DNA from: Siphonodentalium dalli
Lineage: Eukaryota; Mollusca; Scaphopoda; Gadilida; Siphonodentaliidae
Assembly (NCBI GenBank): GCA_032622095.1
Contig: CP136066.1
Coordinates: forward strand, 94,137,319 to 94,201,318
Reading direction: 5' to 3'
DNA length: 64,000 nt
The notes below the pieces were generated by a model that worked only from the letters and a program-made list of their open reading frames with translations, was not told the DNA's origin and searched no databases. The first letter of the stretch is position 1. Each line of letters opens with the position of its first letter. This document shows positions 43,747 to 54,752 of this stretch, in pieces. A program made the translations under genes and the position numbers.

Positions 43747-44209
43747 TAGTTACCCTGCTTTCATGTTATTCCAGTTACATCAATTTAGTGGATTACTCTA
43801 CAACATTCTACAATATTCTTACTTTATTCAGTTCGATATTCAAGTCTAAAATTTATTCCTAGTTCTAAACATGAATAAACTGGAACAAAGAGGAATTGTG
43901 AGAAAACAATTAAAAATCAGTGAGAATAAACAGGAATTTAGTTACTTTGCAGATTTTCAACAAATAAAACAGAATAACCTTGAATAATCTGGATTATTCT
44001 AAAATATTCCTACAATTGTAATATTCATGCTTATCCCAGTTTTCAAATATTCTACAATGTTCATGTTTATTCTATTCATATTTTATTCCAGTTTATTCAT
44101 GGTGCCACATACCATTCTAGAATATTTTTCTAGAATATTCAAGAATATTATTCCTGGAATAATTCTTGAATATTCTAGAATAATCCTGGTCAGGATAGCA
44201 GGGTACTGT
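43747..44209. mobile_element. A+T-rich element with TACCCTGCT ends and heat-shock-element-like repeats
   Basis: GTTACCCTGCTTTCATG on the left and GATAGCAGGGTAC on the right are inverted. The interior is full of GAATATTC/TTCTAGAA motifs, with four contiguous alternating TTC/GAA pentamers at 44162-44181 and three at 44132-44146. The Mutator-like element sits directly at its left end. Confidence 0.5.
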
Positions 44210-45255
44210 AATGTTATAAGAACATTATGCCTAATACCAGTGAAATTATGTTTTTTAATTGGCAAAATGTGTCAGTTGAGATCACAGTTAGGAGCTTGTC
44301 GTTAAGAAAAGCGAGCCAAAACAAAAAAAACAAGTGTGCCACTTTAACAAGCTCATCTCTAATGATATAATATTAAACATACTTGAATTAAAAATAACAA
44401 CGTTTCTCTTATTAATTAACAAGCCCATGTGATGGAGATAGACCACTGACAAATGCAAATGTGCATACCCCGCCCTCAGAGGTCGGAGATGACTAGTTTA
44501 TGTACATGTAGCCATCTCGGGCTTTGTAGGGTCTATAGGCCCTCTTACTCCATGGCTCGGACTGAATATATTCTATCATGATCTGGCTTTCTGCCATATT
44601 AGCTAACCTTGATAAGCACATTTATCTTTCAGTAATTGATTTGCTTTCCACACAGCAAGACAAATTCATATCTGCATCGTCATTTCTTCTGCACGATCAT
44701 CAAAATCAAAGTAATTCATTTTTTTCCTCCTAATTACGGATATCCACCTCAAAAACCTTTCCTGATGTTGCGTGATCAACGCAGTTATGCAACTTTGTTC
44801 ACGCAACTTCGTTTCTCTGTCCCCGCTGCCAAGTCAATTAGGAAAATATTACAAATGACTCGAACAAAAATCACTCTTTATCATACTTCATAATAAATCT
44901 GGCAACCTCCTGGCTTTTCCCTTTGCACCCTAATCATATTTTTTGTTCTTTTATCTTCAAGTCGACTGTTTCTTGTAGCCTTTATCAAAATATATGTGTC
45001 AAACGCATGAATTAACTGTCTGTTTTTGAACAAGGAAAGATTGTCTTCAGCTCGAGGTATGCCAGAGATATAAGCATTAATTCTTGAGAACAGTAGTTTT
45101 ACTCAAGCAAAGTGTGGTGGAGCCAAACAAAATATCAACTGCAATTTCTTCTCTCTTCTCAGGTAGGATACAGAAATGGGGATGTTCAGGAGTGGGGGTA
45201 CTGTGGGATTAAGAGGAGGGAATGCTGCAGTTGGGGATGGAAGGGGATCCATTGT
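44210..45255. other. Unassigned sequence
   Basis: No gene or repeat recognised. Confidence 0.4.
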
Positions 45256-46190
45256 TGAATCATATATCCTATTTTCAAAGGTGACCAAAAAATGGAGTTA
45301 TTTGAAAAATTTACCTGTTTTATATGGAACCCAAATTTGAACCGATAGCATTTTATAGTTTCTAACATGCATACCAAATTTCATTCCATACAGTCGACAA
45401 ACTGATTTTATCATCCGGAAACCACGAAAAACTTAATTAAAAGTCGAAAAAGGTCCGTAACTTATGTAAGAACGTGCATATGGAACCCAAAATCAAACTT
45501 GACTTGTATAAATTCTGCATACCACATTTCATTCCCTTCAGTAAGAAAATTGAGCCCAAATTTCACAAAGGGCTGTAACTCTGGTAAAAATGGGAAGACA
45601 GACCCCAATATCGAACTTGACCTGTATGTTATGGAAGTGAATCTACATACCAAATGTCATTCCATTTCGTTCAGTAGAACTATAACGTAATTATTGGAAA
45701 CGAAATATAAACAGATGGAAGGAATGACTAACGGACCAAAACATAATACGCTATATTTTTTGAAACAGACGTATTAAAATTCAACAAGAAGTTGCACCTA
45801 GTTACATCTTCGGTTTGGCATACGGCCACATTGCCAAATTTCAACATGGGCAGGACGGAAACCAATATATAATACAGATAACTTTAGAACAGAAATTGCA
45901 AACAACGTCATTATGCACTCTTCTCAAAGCAGTCATGATGGAGAATCTCCATACCAAATGTCATTCAGATCCGATAACCCATGGCTGAGATATCTGCAAG
46001 GATGGAAAAAAACTTCACATTTCCAGATAAATAAAGAAGGATAACTCTTGAAAGGAAAATGCAAACAAATTAATTGGCCCCTCTTTTGAAAACAGGCATG
46101 ATGGCAAACCTTCATACCAAATTTCATGGCTGAGATATATATGCCCGGACATACATGCAGAAGAATGGACGGACAAACAAAGTCAATACA
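45256..46190 (+). repeat. Diverged 150-bp-type repeats with GACGGACAAAC tail
   Basis: CATACCAAATTTCATTCC and ACTTGACCTGTAT blocks recur at roughly 100-150-bp intervals. Near the right end come GATAACCCATGGCTGAGATA and a short GACGGACA tail. Paired open frames on opposite strands here are repeat translations. Confidence 0.65.
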
Positions 46191-46384
46191 GTATAGCCCC
46201 TAGCTTCTCTTTGAAAGTGGGGGTATATAAACAACTTCAGTTGTACTCTTCCATATTGAAGACACAATATCTGAAGTATGCAAGAACTTTTATTCCTTCA
46301 TTTGCCACGAATCAATCACCAATAAATCATAACAAGTTTATGCACTATGCGAGTTTCAACACCGCAATGGAGTATTTGAGTTCA

Positions 46385-46602
46385 CTGCAGTAATGCCCTA
46401 AATAATCAACTCCTTAACCACAATAGAATTACGGGTAACTTTTCAGGATTTAGTCGGAAATATGGCTTGTTGCCATTCACAGGAAAGCTCTCACTGAGAG
46501 CTTTCCGATGAATGGCAACAAGCCATATCTCCAACTAAATCCTGAAAAGTTACACATAATTCTGCTGTGGTTAAGGAGTCGATTATTTAGGGCATTACTG
46601 TA
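46385..46602. mobile_element. Family A foldback MITE
   Basis: Full length with GCAGTAATGCCC and GGCATTACTGTA ends. The arms meet at CTCTCACTGAGAG. Confidence 0.88.
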
Positions 46603-47295
46603 TAACATCATACATTATTGGGCAGTATAAGAGTTCCTGATTCTTGCCTATATAAAGAACAATTAAGATTGCGATCCACCCACGCAGACATCCTTCTGGG
46701 AATAGTCCCAATTTATTAACATCAGATTTATCTTCTATGCCCCCAAAAGCCTCTGCCAAGTGCAATTGGGTAGCTATAAGCTTAACTGACTCGATATTGC
46801 ACTTACACGCCCTGGGAAATCTTCTCAAACTATGTATACCTAGATGTGGATACCGGTTGGTCTGTATAAAAAGATCTATAACGAAGAATAATTAGTTTTG
46901 TGTTAAGCTCAATCATCCAATTACCCATGATTGCTCAATTTATAGATGGAATTGTGGGGGAATGTTACCGGATGTAAAGATTTATTGCCCGCTGAATTTC
47001 TTGAAACCTTGGGATAAATTTTTCTTTGCCAAATCACAAAAATGAATTTGCAAAGCAAGATAATCCTCACTTACAAGCAGTCTTCGTGCAACTATACAAA
47101 ATTAGGATGAACGAACAAATCTTTCTCTTTTAGGAAAAATGACTGGATCACTTTTTTTCAATAAGAAAAGCAGAAGACATGGCACTTTTTAAATGAAGGA
47201 AAAGCAAAATTGAGTATATAAGAACATATACCCGCAATTTGTACCCGCATTCAACCTTCTGACCCACAGAGGCCCACAACCTCCTGACCCTTGGA
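46603..47295. other. Unassigned sequence
   Basis: No gene or repeat recognised. Confidence 0.4.
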
Positions 47296-47301
47296 TTTTG
47301 A

Positions 47302-47340
47302 CCAATCAAATCAACGCTCTACTAGCACAGAGCATAAAAG
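47302..47340 (+). promoter_or_regulatory. CCAAT box and TATA-like box upstream of the ribozyme
   Basis: CCAAT at 47302-47306 and CATAAAAG at 47333-47340. The TATA-like box is about 30 bases before the 5' strand of ribozyme stem I, so transcripts could begin at or near the ribozyme. Confidence 0.35.
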
Positions 47341-47369
47341 GACAGGCATCATCCACATCTTTCCACACC

Positions 47370-47427
47370 ATCCTGGTCCTGACGAAGATATACCAATATC
47401 GAAAGTGCTAGACCATTTTATAAGGAT
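47370..47427 (+). ncRNA. Candidate type I hammerhead ribozyme
   Basis: Conserved cores CTGACGA (47379-47385) and GAAA (47401-47404) enclose a stem II GATAT/ATATC with an ACCA loop. Stem I pairs GGTC (47475 is not involved; the strand is 47375-47378) with GACC (47411-47414), then ATCCT (47370-47374) with AGGAT (47423-47427) across an internal loop. Stem III is minimal (GTGC), followed by TA, so cleavage would fall after A47410. One extra A precedes stem II. Very short stem III is known for Penelope-associated hammerheads. Activity is untested. Confidence 0.5.
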
Positions 47428-47646
47428 ATCCCGCTGATTGAGACCCTCCCTGGAGGTTCACCCTCTCATTTACTTTTATCTTACCAACATCTCAATCAGC
47501 CGGATATGGCCTCTAGCTTCTCTTTCACCAGTGTCACCGACCCTTTATCTGAACGCAGTACTATTTCTCGCAAAGAAAGAGAAATTGAGTGGATCTTCAC
47601 TCTCCGCACCCTCCAACCATGGGGCATTAACAAGAAGGACTTTTAA
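47383..47646 (+). pseudogene. GIY-YIG endonuclease C-terminal remnant (Penelope-type)
   Basis: An open frame of about 87 codons without an early start codon ends at the TAA at 47644-47646. The C-terminal 50 residues carry HLNQPD, then the run KEREIEWIFTLRTLQPWGIN, which matches the usual ending of Penelope-type GIY-YIG nucleases (HxNxPxH, then E..WI..L.T..P.G.N). The nuclease core and RT are missing. The frame overlaps the ribozyme, so its 5' half is probably not protein coding. Confidence 0.5.
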
Positions 47647-48328
47647 CAGTCGCCTCCTTTTTATATAAGAACTTAATTAATTAAAGAAAAAGCGATACAA
47701 ATATAAGAAATTAATGTATTGAGAAGTACTTGGCTGTGGGGGTTGGAGCACATTCTAGTGTGAACCATGAACACATGTGCCCAACAGTCACAGCCCTAAT
47801 AATACCCTTCAATCAAACACACACAAACTGCATTCATTTCTAAAACAAAACTCTGCTGGCTACCTTCATCACAATACTTTGCAAGTTTGAGTCTCAATGC
47901 ATTTCCAAAATTAGACATCTGGGACTGCCACATGCCTCAAGACTTATAGTAATATTTGTTGACACAGAACAATCAACACAATATTGACACACAGAATTTT
48001 ATTTCCGTCCAATTGTTTTGTCAGAAAATTGTTTAAATGGTGGCCAATGAAGCTGGTTCTATTGACTTGTAAGAATTAAGCGTTTGTTTTCGTCATGACT
48101 GTTTCCACATGCCCCATGCTCTTCCTGCATTGTTTGTATACTAGGAAAAGAGTTGACATGAATGGAATTTTTGCCAGAATAACTTGGACTATTTCTCGTT
48201 TGATAAACAGCTATGTGGGGATTAGGGTGGATGGAATTTTAATTCAAGAGCTGTGCTAGATATTTCTACGACTTCCAACAGGCCATATTTGTTCCTGTGA
48301 TTGAAGACAAAATGTTTCTGAGCTTTTA
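47647..48328. other. Unassigned sequence
   Basis: No gene or repeat recognised. Confidence 0.4.
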
Positions 48329-48329
48329 A

Positions 48330-48533
48330 CTCTTTCTATACTAAATTAATTCTCCCATTCAGTTATAAAAGTATACATTAGAACGGTCTATTATTTATTT
48401 GGAGCGGTGTTCAGATAATAAAAGCAAACAGCAGACAGAAAAGAGATAATACAAGAGCAGAATGATTCATATTCATAGGTTGAACTTATTATCTAAGCTT
48501 CCTAAGGGAACTACTGTTCATTAGTATAGAAAC
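48330..48533. mobile_element. Family D element, shortened
   Basis: Follows TTAA at 48326-48329 with CTCTTTCTATACTAAATTAA. The interior is deleted so only one hairpin arm (TTGAACTTATTATCT) remains. The right end is degraded. Confidence 0.65.
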
Positions 48534-49427
48534 TGTTACTGTGTTACATCATAACAGTTTGTTCCCCTCGACCGCCCCACCCCTCCCCATTAATTTGCTG
48601 CATCACTAAAAATATTATAATTTCTTGTTTTGAAAAAAAAGTTTCTGGCAACGAGCCTGCCACATTCCGGTCCTCTGAATTTTGTATTCAGCATTTTTAT
48701 ATAAAAATCTACCAAAAAGAGCACATGACGAATGGAATCTAACAAAATCGGCTTAATAAAAAAGACTGTAGCGATTTCAACATGACAATGAGCATTGCAA
48801 ATTGGAAATAATCAAGAATAGTGGCAAAACAAATATGTTAATGAATAAAATATGCTGGTTATCAACAGAATTAGCACAGGACAGGATTGTCAAGCTAATA
48901 TCCTTAACTTCAAGCTAATATCCTTAACTTCAAGTAGTTCTGATTGTGACCTGTAATCAGCTTTCCCACATGTGGTTTTAATAAGATAACACTTTTTTTT
49001 TAACCTATCTCCTTAGCCAACCCCAAAATTATGGGTCCAGAGAGAGAAATAAAATAAAATGAAAAGCCTACTGCCCGCCCCTATTTTTTTTGGGGTCGTT
49101 ACGGGAAACACGCATTCAATTTGTTTTGGCTTTAGGAATTGCCTTGCCTATCTGTGCCTATTGCAAATTTATCAGTGCGGTGTTAGTTGGAGCTTAAGTC
49201 CCCATTGCACATTTAGCACTGTGGTGATATGTGAAAGCAAACAACCTGTCATCCTGTGCTGTTGAACATGTAAACATGCAAAACATTAACAGAGTACATG
49301 CCATTGAAATTCTGTAAAAAATTTCGCCCACAACTTTTGAAACATTGCAAATTGGAGTACATGTCAACAACAAGAATGTAAATACATGCATACTTGATTT
49401 GAACATCCCTGCACTTTAATGTATATG
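48534..49427. other. Unassigned, with a 22-bp duplication
   Basis: CAAGCTAATATCCTTAACTT is repeated in tandem at 48892-48935. Nothing else recognised. Confidence 0.4.
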
Positions 49428-49646
49428 TACAGTAATGCCCTAAATAATCAACTCCTTAACCAGTCAGCAGAATTATGGGTAACTTTTCAGGATTTAGTCG
49501 GAAATATGGCTTGTTGCCATTCATTGGAAAGCTCTAAGTGAGAGCTTTCTGATGAATGGCAATAAGCCATATTTTGGAATAAATCCTGAAAAGTTACCCA
49601 TAATTCTGCTGTGGTTAAGGAGTCAATTATTTATGGCATTACTGTA
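49428..49646. mobile_element. Family A foldback MITE
   Basis: Full length, TACAGTAATGCCC to GGCATTACTGTA. Several mismatches between arms indicate an older copy. Confidence 0.85.
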
Positions 49647-49747
49647 CATTACCGGGTGTTTGCCGGTCTTCTACTTAAATTATCAACCCTATAAACCATT
49701 ATACAAGAGGTACACATGGGAGATGATGTGGTTGAGATGTGGCTTAA

Positions 49748-50098
49748 CCCTTTCATGATGGGAGCTGCACTGGTGCAGGAATAAAGATCCTGTGCCAGTG
49801 CATTCTCTTATATATGCGAGTCTCCCACAGGGGGCCTCGCATATATAAGAGAATGCACTGGCTTATAAGGTCAAGGTAAATATTGTTAGGCCACTGTATT
49901 CTATTATATAGGTGAGGCTCCCTATGGGAGACTCACATATATAAGAGACTGCACTGGCTTATAAGGTCAAGGTAAATATTGTTAGGCCAATGTATTCTAT
50001 TATATAGGTGAGGCTCCCTATGGGAGACTCGCATATATAAGAGAATGCATTGGCACAGGATTTTTGTAAAATTTCAGGAAGCTCCATTCATGGAAGGG
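49748..50098. mobile_element. Family B element with three inner palindromes
   Basis: Lies between TTAA at 49744-49747 and 50099-50102, with CCCTTTCATGATGGGAGCTG and its complement as ends. The palindrome-plus-spacer module (GGTCAAGGTAAATATTGTTA) is tandemly duplicated, giving three palindromes instead of two. Confidence 0.88.
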
Positions 50099-50102
50099 TT
50101 AA

Positions 50103-50425
50103 GAAAACCTATGCTTGAGTAGAACCCATGAACCAAATTTGATCAAAATTGGATTACGTTTGTTATATGTATTGTTATCTTGCATTCGTAATGAAATAGA
50201 GACCCAGGAAACAATCCAAGAGGCATAACTCCTGAAGAAAATTTTGGGGCAGGACTGGTATTCGAACTCATCCAAGAGATTCAAGAGTAGAAGCCATATG
50301 ATTCCAATTTGGTCAAAATAGGATTACTTTTGTTAATGTCATCATACATATATTGCAATAAGGACAGACGAACAGACAGATGGATGGGCATACAGATGGA
50401 TGCCGACCTTATTTGATCAAACTAT
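50103..50425 (+). repeat. Dispersed repeat with GGACAGACGAACAGACAG tail
   Basis: Two diverged units (CCAAATTTGATCAAAATTGG and CCAATTTGGTCAAAATAGG) are followed by a GACA-rich tail. It is related to the repeats at 1-650 and 45.3-46.2 kb. Confidence 0.6.
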
Positions 50426-50762
50426 AGGCCGAGTTTGTTAAACAACCAAAAATAGATTATTCTTATGTTTTTTTTAGCGCTTAATAGCACAGCACATTAT
50501 TTTTTTTACTTGAAAACCTGCTAAAACACAAAATTTTGTTAAAATTTCTGGCATCAATAGTAAACGTGAATTAAACCCAATAGGATCCTGTAGCCCGGAA
50601 TTCATAGAAGAGAATGTTATTTACTGGGAGGGAAATACCAGGCTAATTTCACACCCACCACAAAAATAATTCCTCACCAATTAACTTCTAAGTGGAAACA
50701 GAAATATCCCTTAGTTAAGGAACAAAACAATTATGATCACTAATCTATAGATCTACATAAAA
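50426..50762. other. Unassigned sequence
   Basis: No gene or repeat recognised. Confidence 0.4.
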
Positions 50763-51191
50763 TATGTTTGGCCTGTATCAATGCTACAGGTTCGGATGAC
50801 GAACTTAGTCCGAACATAGTGCGTCAGCAGCCTCTATTAAATAATAACCTGCTGTATAAGTGCTACATGTTCCAATGACGAACTTTAATAGTCCGAACAT
50901 ATATAGTCCGTCAGCAGCCTCTGTTAAATAATAACCTGCTGTATCAGTGCTACAGGTTCCGATGACGAACTTTAATAGTCCGAACATATATAGTCCGTCA
51001 GCAGCCTCTGTTAAATAATAACCTGCTGTATCAGTGCTACAAGTTCCGATGACGAACTTAGTCCGAACATATATAGTCCGTCAGCAGCCTCTGTTAAATA
51101 ATAACCTGCTGTATCAGTGCTACAGGTTCCGATGACGAACTTTAATAGTCCGAACATTTGTAGTCCGTCAGCAGCCTCTGTTAAATAATAA
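50763..51191. repeat. 87-bp tandem repeat, left part
   Basis: AACCTGCTGTATCAGTGCTA begins units at 50846, 50933, 51020 and 51103 (periods 87, 87, 83), after a partial unit from 50770. The array resumes at 53387 after the inserted element. Confidence 0.9.
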
Positions 51192-53386
51192 TAGTCTGGT
51201 CGATAAAATATTTGACCTAGAAAAAATTTGGACTAAGTTGGTTTCTATTCCATTTTGAAGAGGAATATTTCCTCTACAACATATCCAAAATCCGCTAAAA
51301 TCCGCTTTGAGCAAACTTTTTTACAGAGATTTAAAAAAATGCTCATTTTTCAACCTTGCGAAGTACGTTTTTCTACAATATCCCTCATCGGCGACACCTG
51401 AACGCATTAATCCTCCATCCGATATATACCAGTTTGTGTAAAAGAGTATATGGTGCGAATAGAGTGACAATGACAGAAAACAATGCAATCGCGGCGATGA
51501 AATGGCTGTCAAAATGGCCGCAACTACAATCCATGCTACGATGAAAGCAACATATTGGATAACCCCTTATAAGCAAAAATAAACATTTGTAATTTACAAG
51601 AATGTTGTTATATATCTTTAAAGGTACACATATAATTAAAACAAATCTTTCTGAATGATTTATCGATCACTGCTACACACGTTAACCCAATGATTTACGT
51701 TCTGGTTTTCTTATTAGAATACATCCAACAATCGGACCAAAAACAGTTATTTTGGGCATGCAACACAAGAAGTAATATTTCGTCACACGGTGTGTGGTAG
51801 TTTCCTTTTGGAATGATGATTAATTATTGAATGTAAAGCAGAAACTGAAGTGCACACCCTATCTGTGTAAATACTAGTTATATTTCCAGAATTTTCAACA
51901 CTATCCGTGACAATAAACCATACACGTATGTCGTAATGCTGATTATACTGTCAAGAAACACTTATCTCTTCAACAGAATAGTACCCTATCTCACTAGATC
52001 GAAGAGACTGTACATCATACATTTTATTTAGTACTAATTTTCATGGTGCTCCCAAACCGGTTTCTTATTAGACAATTATGTTCAAATTACTTCAATCGGC
52101 ACTTTACAACATGAATATGTACCACGCAATACACACTATTAGTTGTCAGTATCTTGTTGTTTAAATTATGTTACCATTGCCACCCACATACTTGCGCTAA
52201 ATACCATGTCATCAGCGTTTACAGTTATAAGTTCTGCGTTTACCATTCACTCAATGTTGCTATTTATGGTTTTGTATGCAGCAGATATGAGTAACATTAG
52301 GGAGAATGTGTAAACGCGGCGGTGCGGTTGCAGAAAAGGTCGTACGTTTCGCGTATATGTGGCCTTAATGCATTTAAGTGCACATAATTTCCAGATATAA
52401 AGACAGTCTCTGCCATAGAGTATGTAGGCAAATTGGGTTATGTTGAGAATTTATTGAAGATAGTCTATTGTAATCCTTTGTATTTTGATAAATTGCGTTC
52501 ATGGTATACCAGCATGTATTTGTGGGATAAAAATGAAATATTCGTGTTTAATCACTTGACCGGAGGCAACTATGACTACTATTTTAAGGCACGGACAATA
52601 GGATCTACACATTTTAGCTAGTACATATGAATATCTCTCATACTGTTCTATAGTAGTGAATTTTGACAGACTGTGTGTTGTAGATTCAAAAATAAATGAC
52701 TATCGGTCACATTCGTGAGACTGTTTTCATTACATATATATCTGCTTCTAGAAAAGGTCACACAATGAGTACATCCCTATTAGATCACATTTAACTGTTT
52801 TAATACACATATATTACACGATTCAAGATAAACAGTACAGATAAAACTGCGTTATTCTTCTATTTCTTGGCGCCCAAAAAGTCCACATTCAATCGTTGTA
52901 TGAGACCTGGCTTTCGGTTGCTCTCTCGCGAGATACATTAGAGAGAATTCTTACATAATATTATTAATAGCTCCCCTTATACTCTGAAAACATTCTTCCT
53001 CGTATAATTCGACGGCCTGTTCGTTCTTGTATAACCAGCTATTCAATTTTCCGCAAATTGTAAATTTCATTCGATTTTGGCCATTTTGGCGGCCATTTTG
53101 TACAGACATTCTACCGATATGGTTTACGACTAAGGATTGTTTGTGTGGATTTTATTTTATTGCTAATTTGGTATTTGTTGGCGCACCTACCATCGAAATT
53201 CAGGATTTTTCTATACCAACTGCCACCAGGGACACCATCTTTTATTACAGAAAATGCTCAAAGCGGATTTTAGCGGATTTTGGATATGTTATAGAGGATA
53301 TATTCCTCTTCAAAATGGAATAGAAACCAACTTAGTCCAAAAATTTTCTAGGTTGACCCTAAAATTTTAGTTTATCGACCAGACTA
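51192..53386. mobile_element. 2195-bp TIR element inserted in the 87-bp array, TAA duplication
   Basis: Ends TAGTCTGGTCGATAAA and its complement; the TIRs are about 115 bp. TAA lies on both sides (51189-51191 and 53387-53389). Removing the element and one TAA restores GTTAAATAATAACCTG, exactly the junction seen in neighbouring units. A 3-bp TAA duplication would suit PIF/Harbinger, but the ends do not prove it. No transposase was recognised inside. Confidence 0.85.
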
Positions 53387-53500
53387 TAACCTGCTGTATC
53401 AGTGCTACAGGTTGTGATGACAAACATATTCTGAATATAGTCTGTTAGCAGCCCCATAACAACACCTTTCTGTATCAGTGGTGCAGGTTGTGATGTCAGC
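53387..53500. repeat. 87-bp tandem repeat, right part (diverged)
   Basis: TAACCTGCTGTATCAGTGCT and one further degenerate unit (TTTCTGTATCAGTGGTGCAG). Confidence 0.8.
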
Positions 53501-53711
53501 ATCCCCTCAACAAAAATCTCCTAACTTTCCATATTCCACCTTGAAGTATCTTCAAAATACAAACATTATCTCCAGGGTAAAATCCAGAGATCTTTTGGAG
53601 ACACCTGTATTTCACATGAGAATATTCCCGTATAATTTGTGATGACATAAATATCGGATAGGACAATTGAACATGCAACTAAAGGTTCAATAGCAACTGC
53701 AGATTTATTAT
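53501..53711. other. Unassigned sequence
   Basis: No gene or repeat recognised. Confidence 0.4.
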
Positions 53712-53715
53712 TTAA

Positions 53716-53934
53716 CCCTTTGAGTGCCAGGGGCCGATCTCATCGGCCCTAAACCTACAAATTAAGTCTGTTAAAAATATAAGAATTAATTATTAAAATT
53801 GTAAAAAATTGTAAAAAATAAAAATGCATTCTCTTATATATGCGAGGCGACCTATGGTCGACTCGCATATATAAGAGAATGCATTGGCACAGGGTATATG
53901 GGTTGATACAAAAATCGACCTGGCACTCAAAGGG
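53716..53934. mobile_element. Family B element
   Basis: Lies between TTAA at 53712-53715 and 53935-53938, with CCCTTTGAGTGCCAGG and CCTGGCACTCAAAGGG ends. It has one complete TATATGCGAGG palindrome (53829-53880) and a small GGGCCGATCTCATCGGCCC hairpin at the left. Confidence 0.88.
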
Positions 53935-54136
53935 TTAAACAGTACATTGTTGAATTAGGTAATAATGTCTTGAAAAAGTAGAACATTCAAGTTGATAAAA
54001 TACTGTCCATTAGGAATGTTAGAACATTTGGACTTTTAGAGTTTGGGCACCCAAACCTGTAAACCTATTTCCATGGTTATCTCCCCATGATATATCATTG
54101 AGATATTTCACCTCAATATCTCAAAATATGGTGAAG

Positions 54137-54305
54137 TACGGTAATGCCCTAAATAATCGACTCCTTAACAACAGCAGAATTATGGGTAACTTTTCAGGAT
54201 TTAGTCGTAAATATGGCTTGTTGCCATTCATCGAAAAGCTCCCACTGACTAAATCCTGAAAAGTTACCCATGATTAAGGAGACGATTATTTAGGGCATTA
54301 CAGTA
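54137..54305. mobile_element. Family A foldback MITE, right arm shortened
   Basis: Both ends are present (TACGGTAATGCCC, GGCATTACAGTA). The right arm lacks the central half. Confidence 0.8.
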
Positions 54306-54312
54306 CTTAGGG

Positions 54313-54752
54313 CACAAGCCTGCAAACATTGTGTCTGTCATTTGCAGAATGAGGTCCTCAGAGGGTGAATTTAGTGAAACTATCCCGCACAACGGGCTAG
54401 CATCACCAAATTCACCCTCGGGGGACTTCATTCTGCTTTGGCCTCATCTTCTGGGAAGTATCTATAGCCTCAAATTAACATTGTTTTTAGTTACTTTTCC
54501 CTTCTGGGAAGTTTCTATATCTCCTAATTCGCAGAAGATAAAATTCATAATCGAGGTGACTAATGGGTGAACATCACCAACATTAACTGGGGAACTTCAA
54601 TCTGATCCTATTTCTTCCATAGCAGCTGATGCCTAAGCTGAATGAGGTTCCCAGAAGGTGAATTTAGTGATGTTAGCCCACCTTGCGGGATAGCGTCACT
54701 AAATTCACCCTCTGGGGACCTCATTCTGCAAAAGACAGACATGCTATATGCA
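54313..54752. mobile_element. Family C element
   Basis: Ends CAAGCCTGCAAACATTG and a diverged complement near GCAGGCCTG. Both GAATGAGGTCC palindromes and the AATGGGTGAACATCACC inner segment are present. No clear target duplication. Confidence 0.75.

Larger units (their letters stand above)
47300..47646 (+). mobile_element. Penelope-like retroelement remnant
   Basis: Combines promoter boxes, a candidate hammerhead ribozyme and the C-terminal part of a GIY-YIG nuclease in 350 bp. Penelope-like elements encode RT plus GIY-YIG and carry hammerhead motifs in their pseudo-LTRs. RT sequence is absent, so this would be a heavily deleted copy. Confidence 0.5.

Noticed and set aside
47438-47668. 76-codon frame overlapping the GIY-YIG remnant
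   Set aside because: It is in a different frame from the recognisable nuclease ending and has no motif of its own.
50763-51191. Regularly spaced 87-bp repeats resembling an array of repeats and spacers
   Set aside because: The whole unit is repeated, with no unique spacers, and the genome is eukaryotic, so a CRISPR array is excluded.
51356-51576. Overlapping frames on both strands near the left end of the 2195-bp element
   Set aside because: They lie in the terminal inverted repeat region and show no transposase motif.
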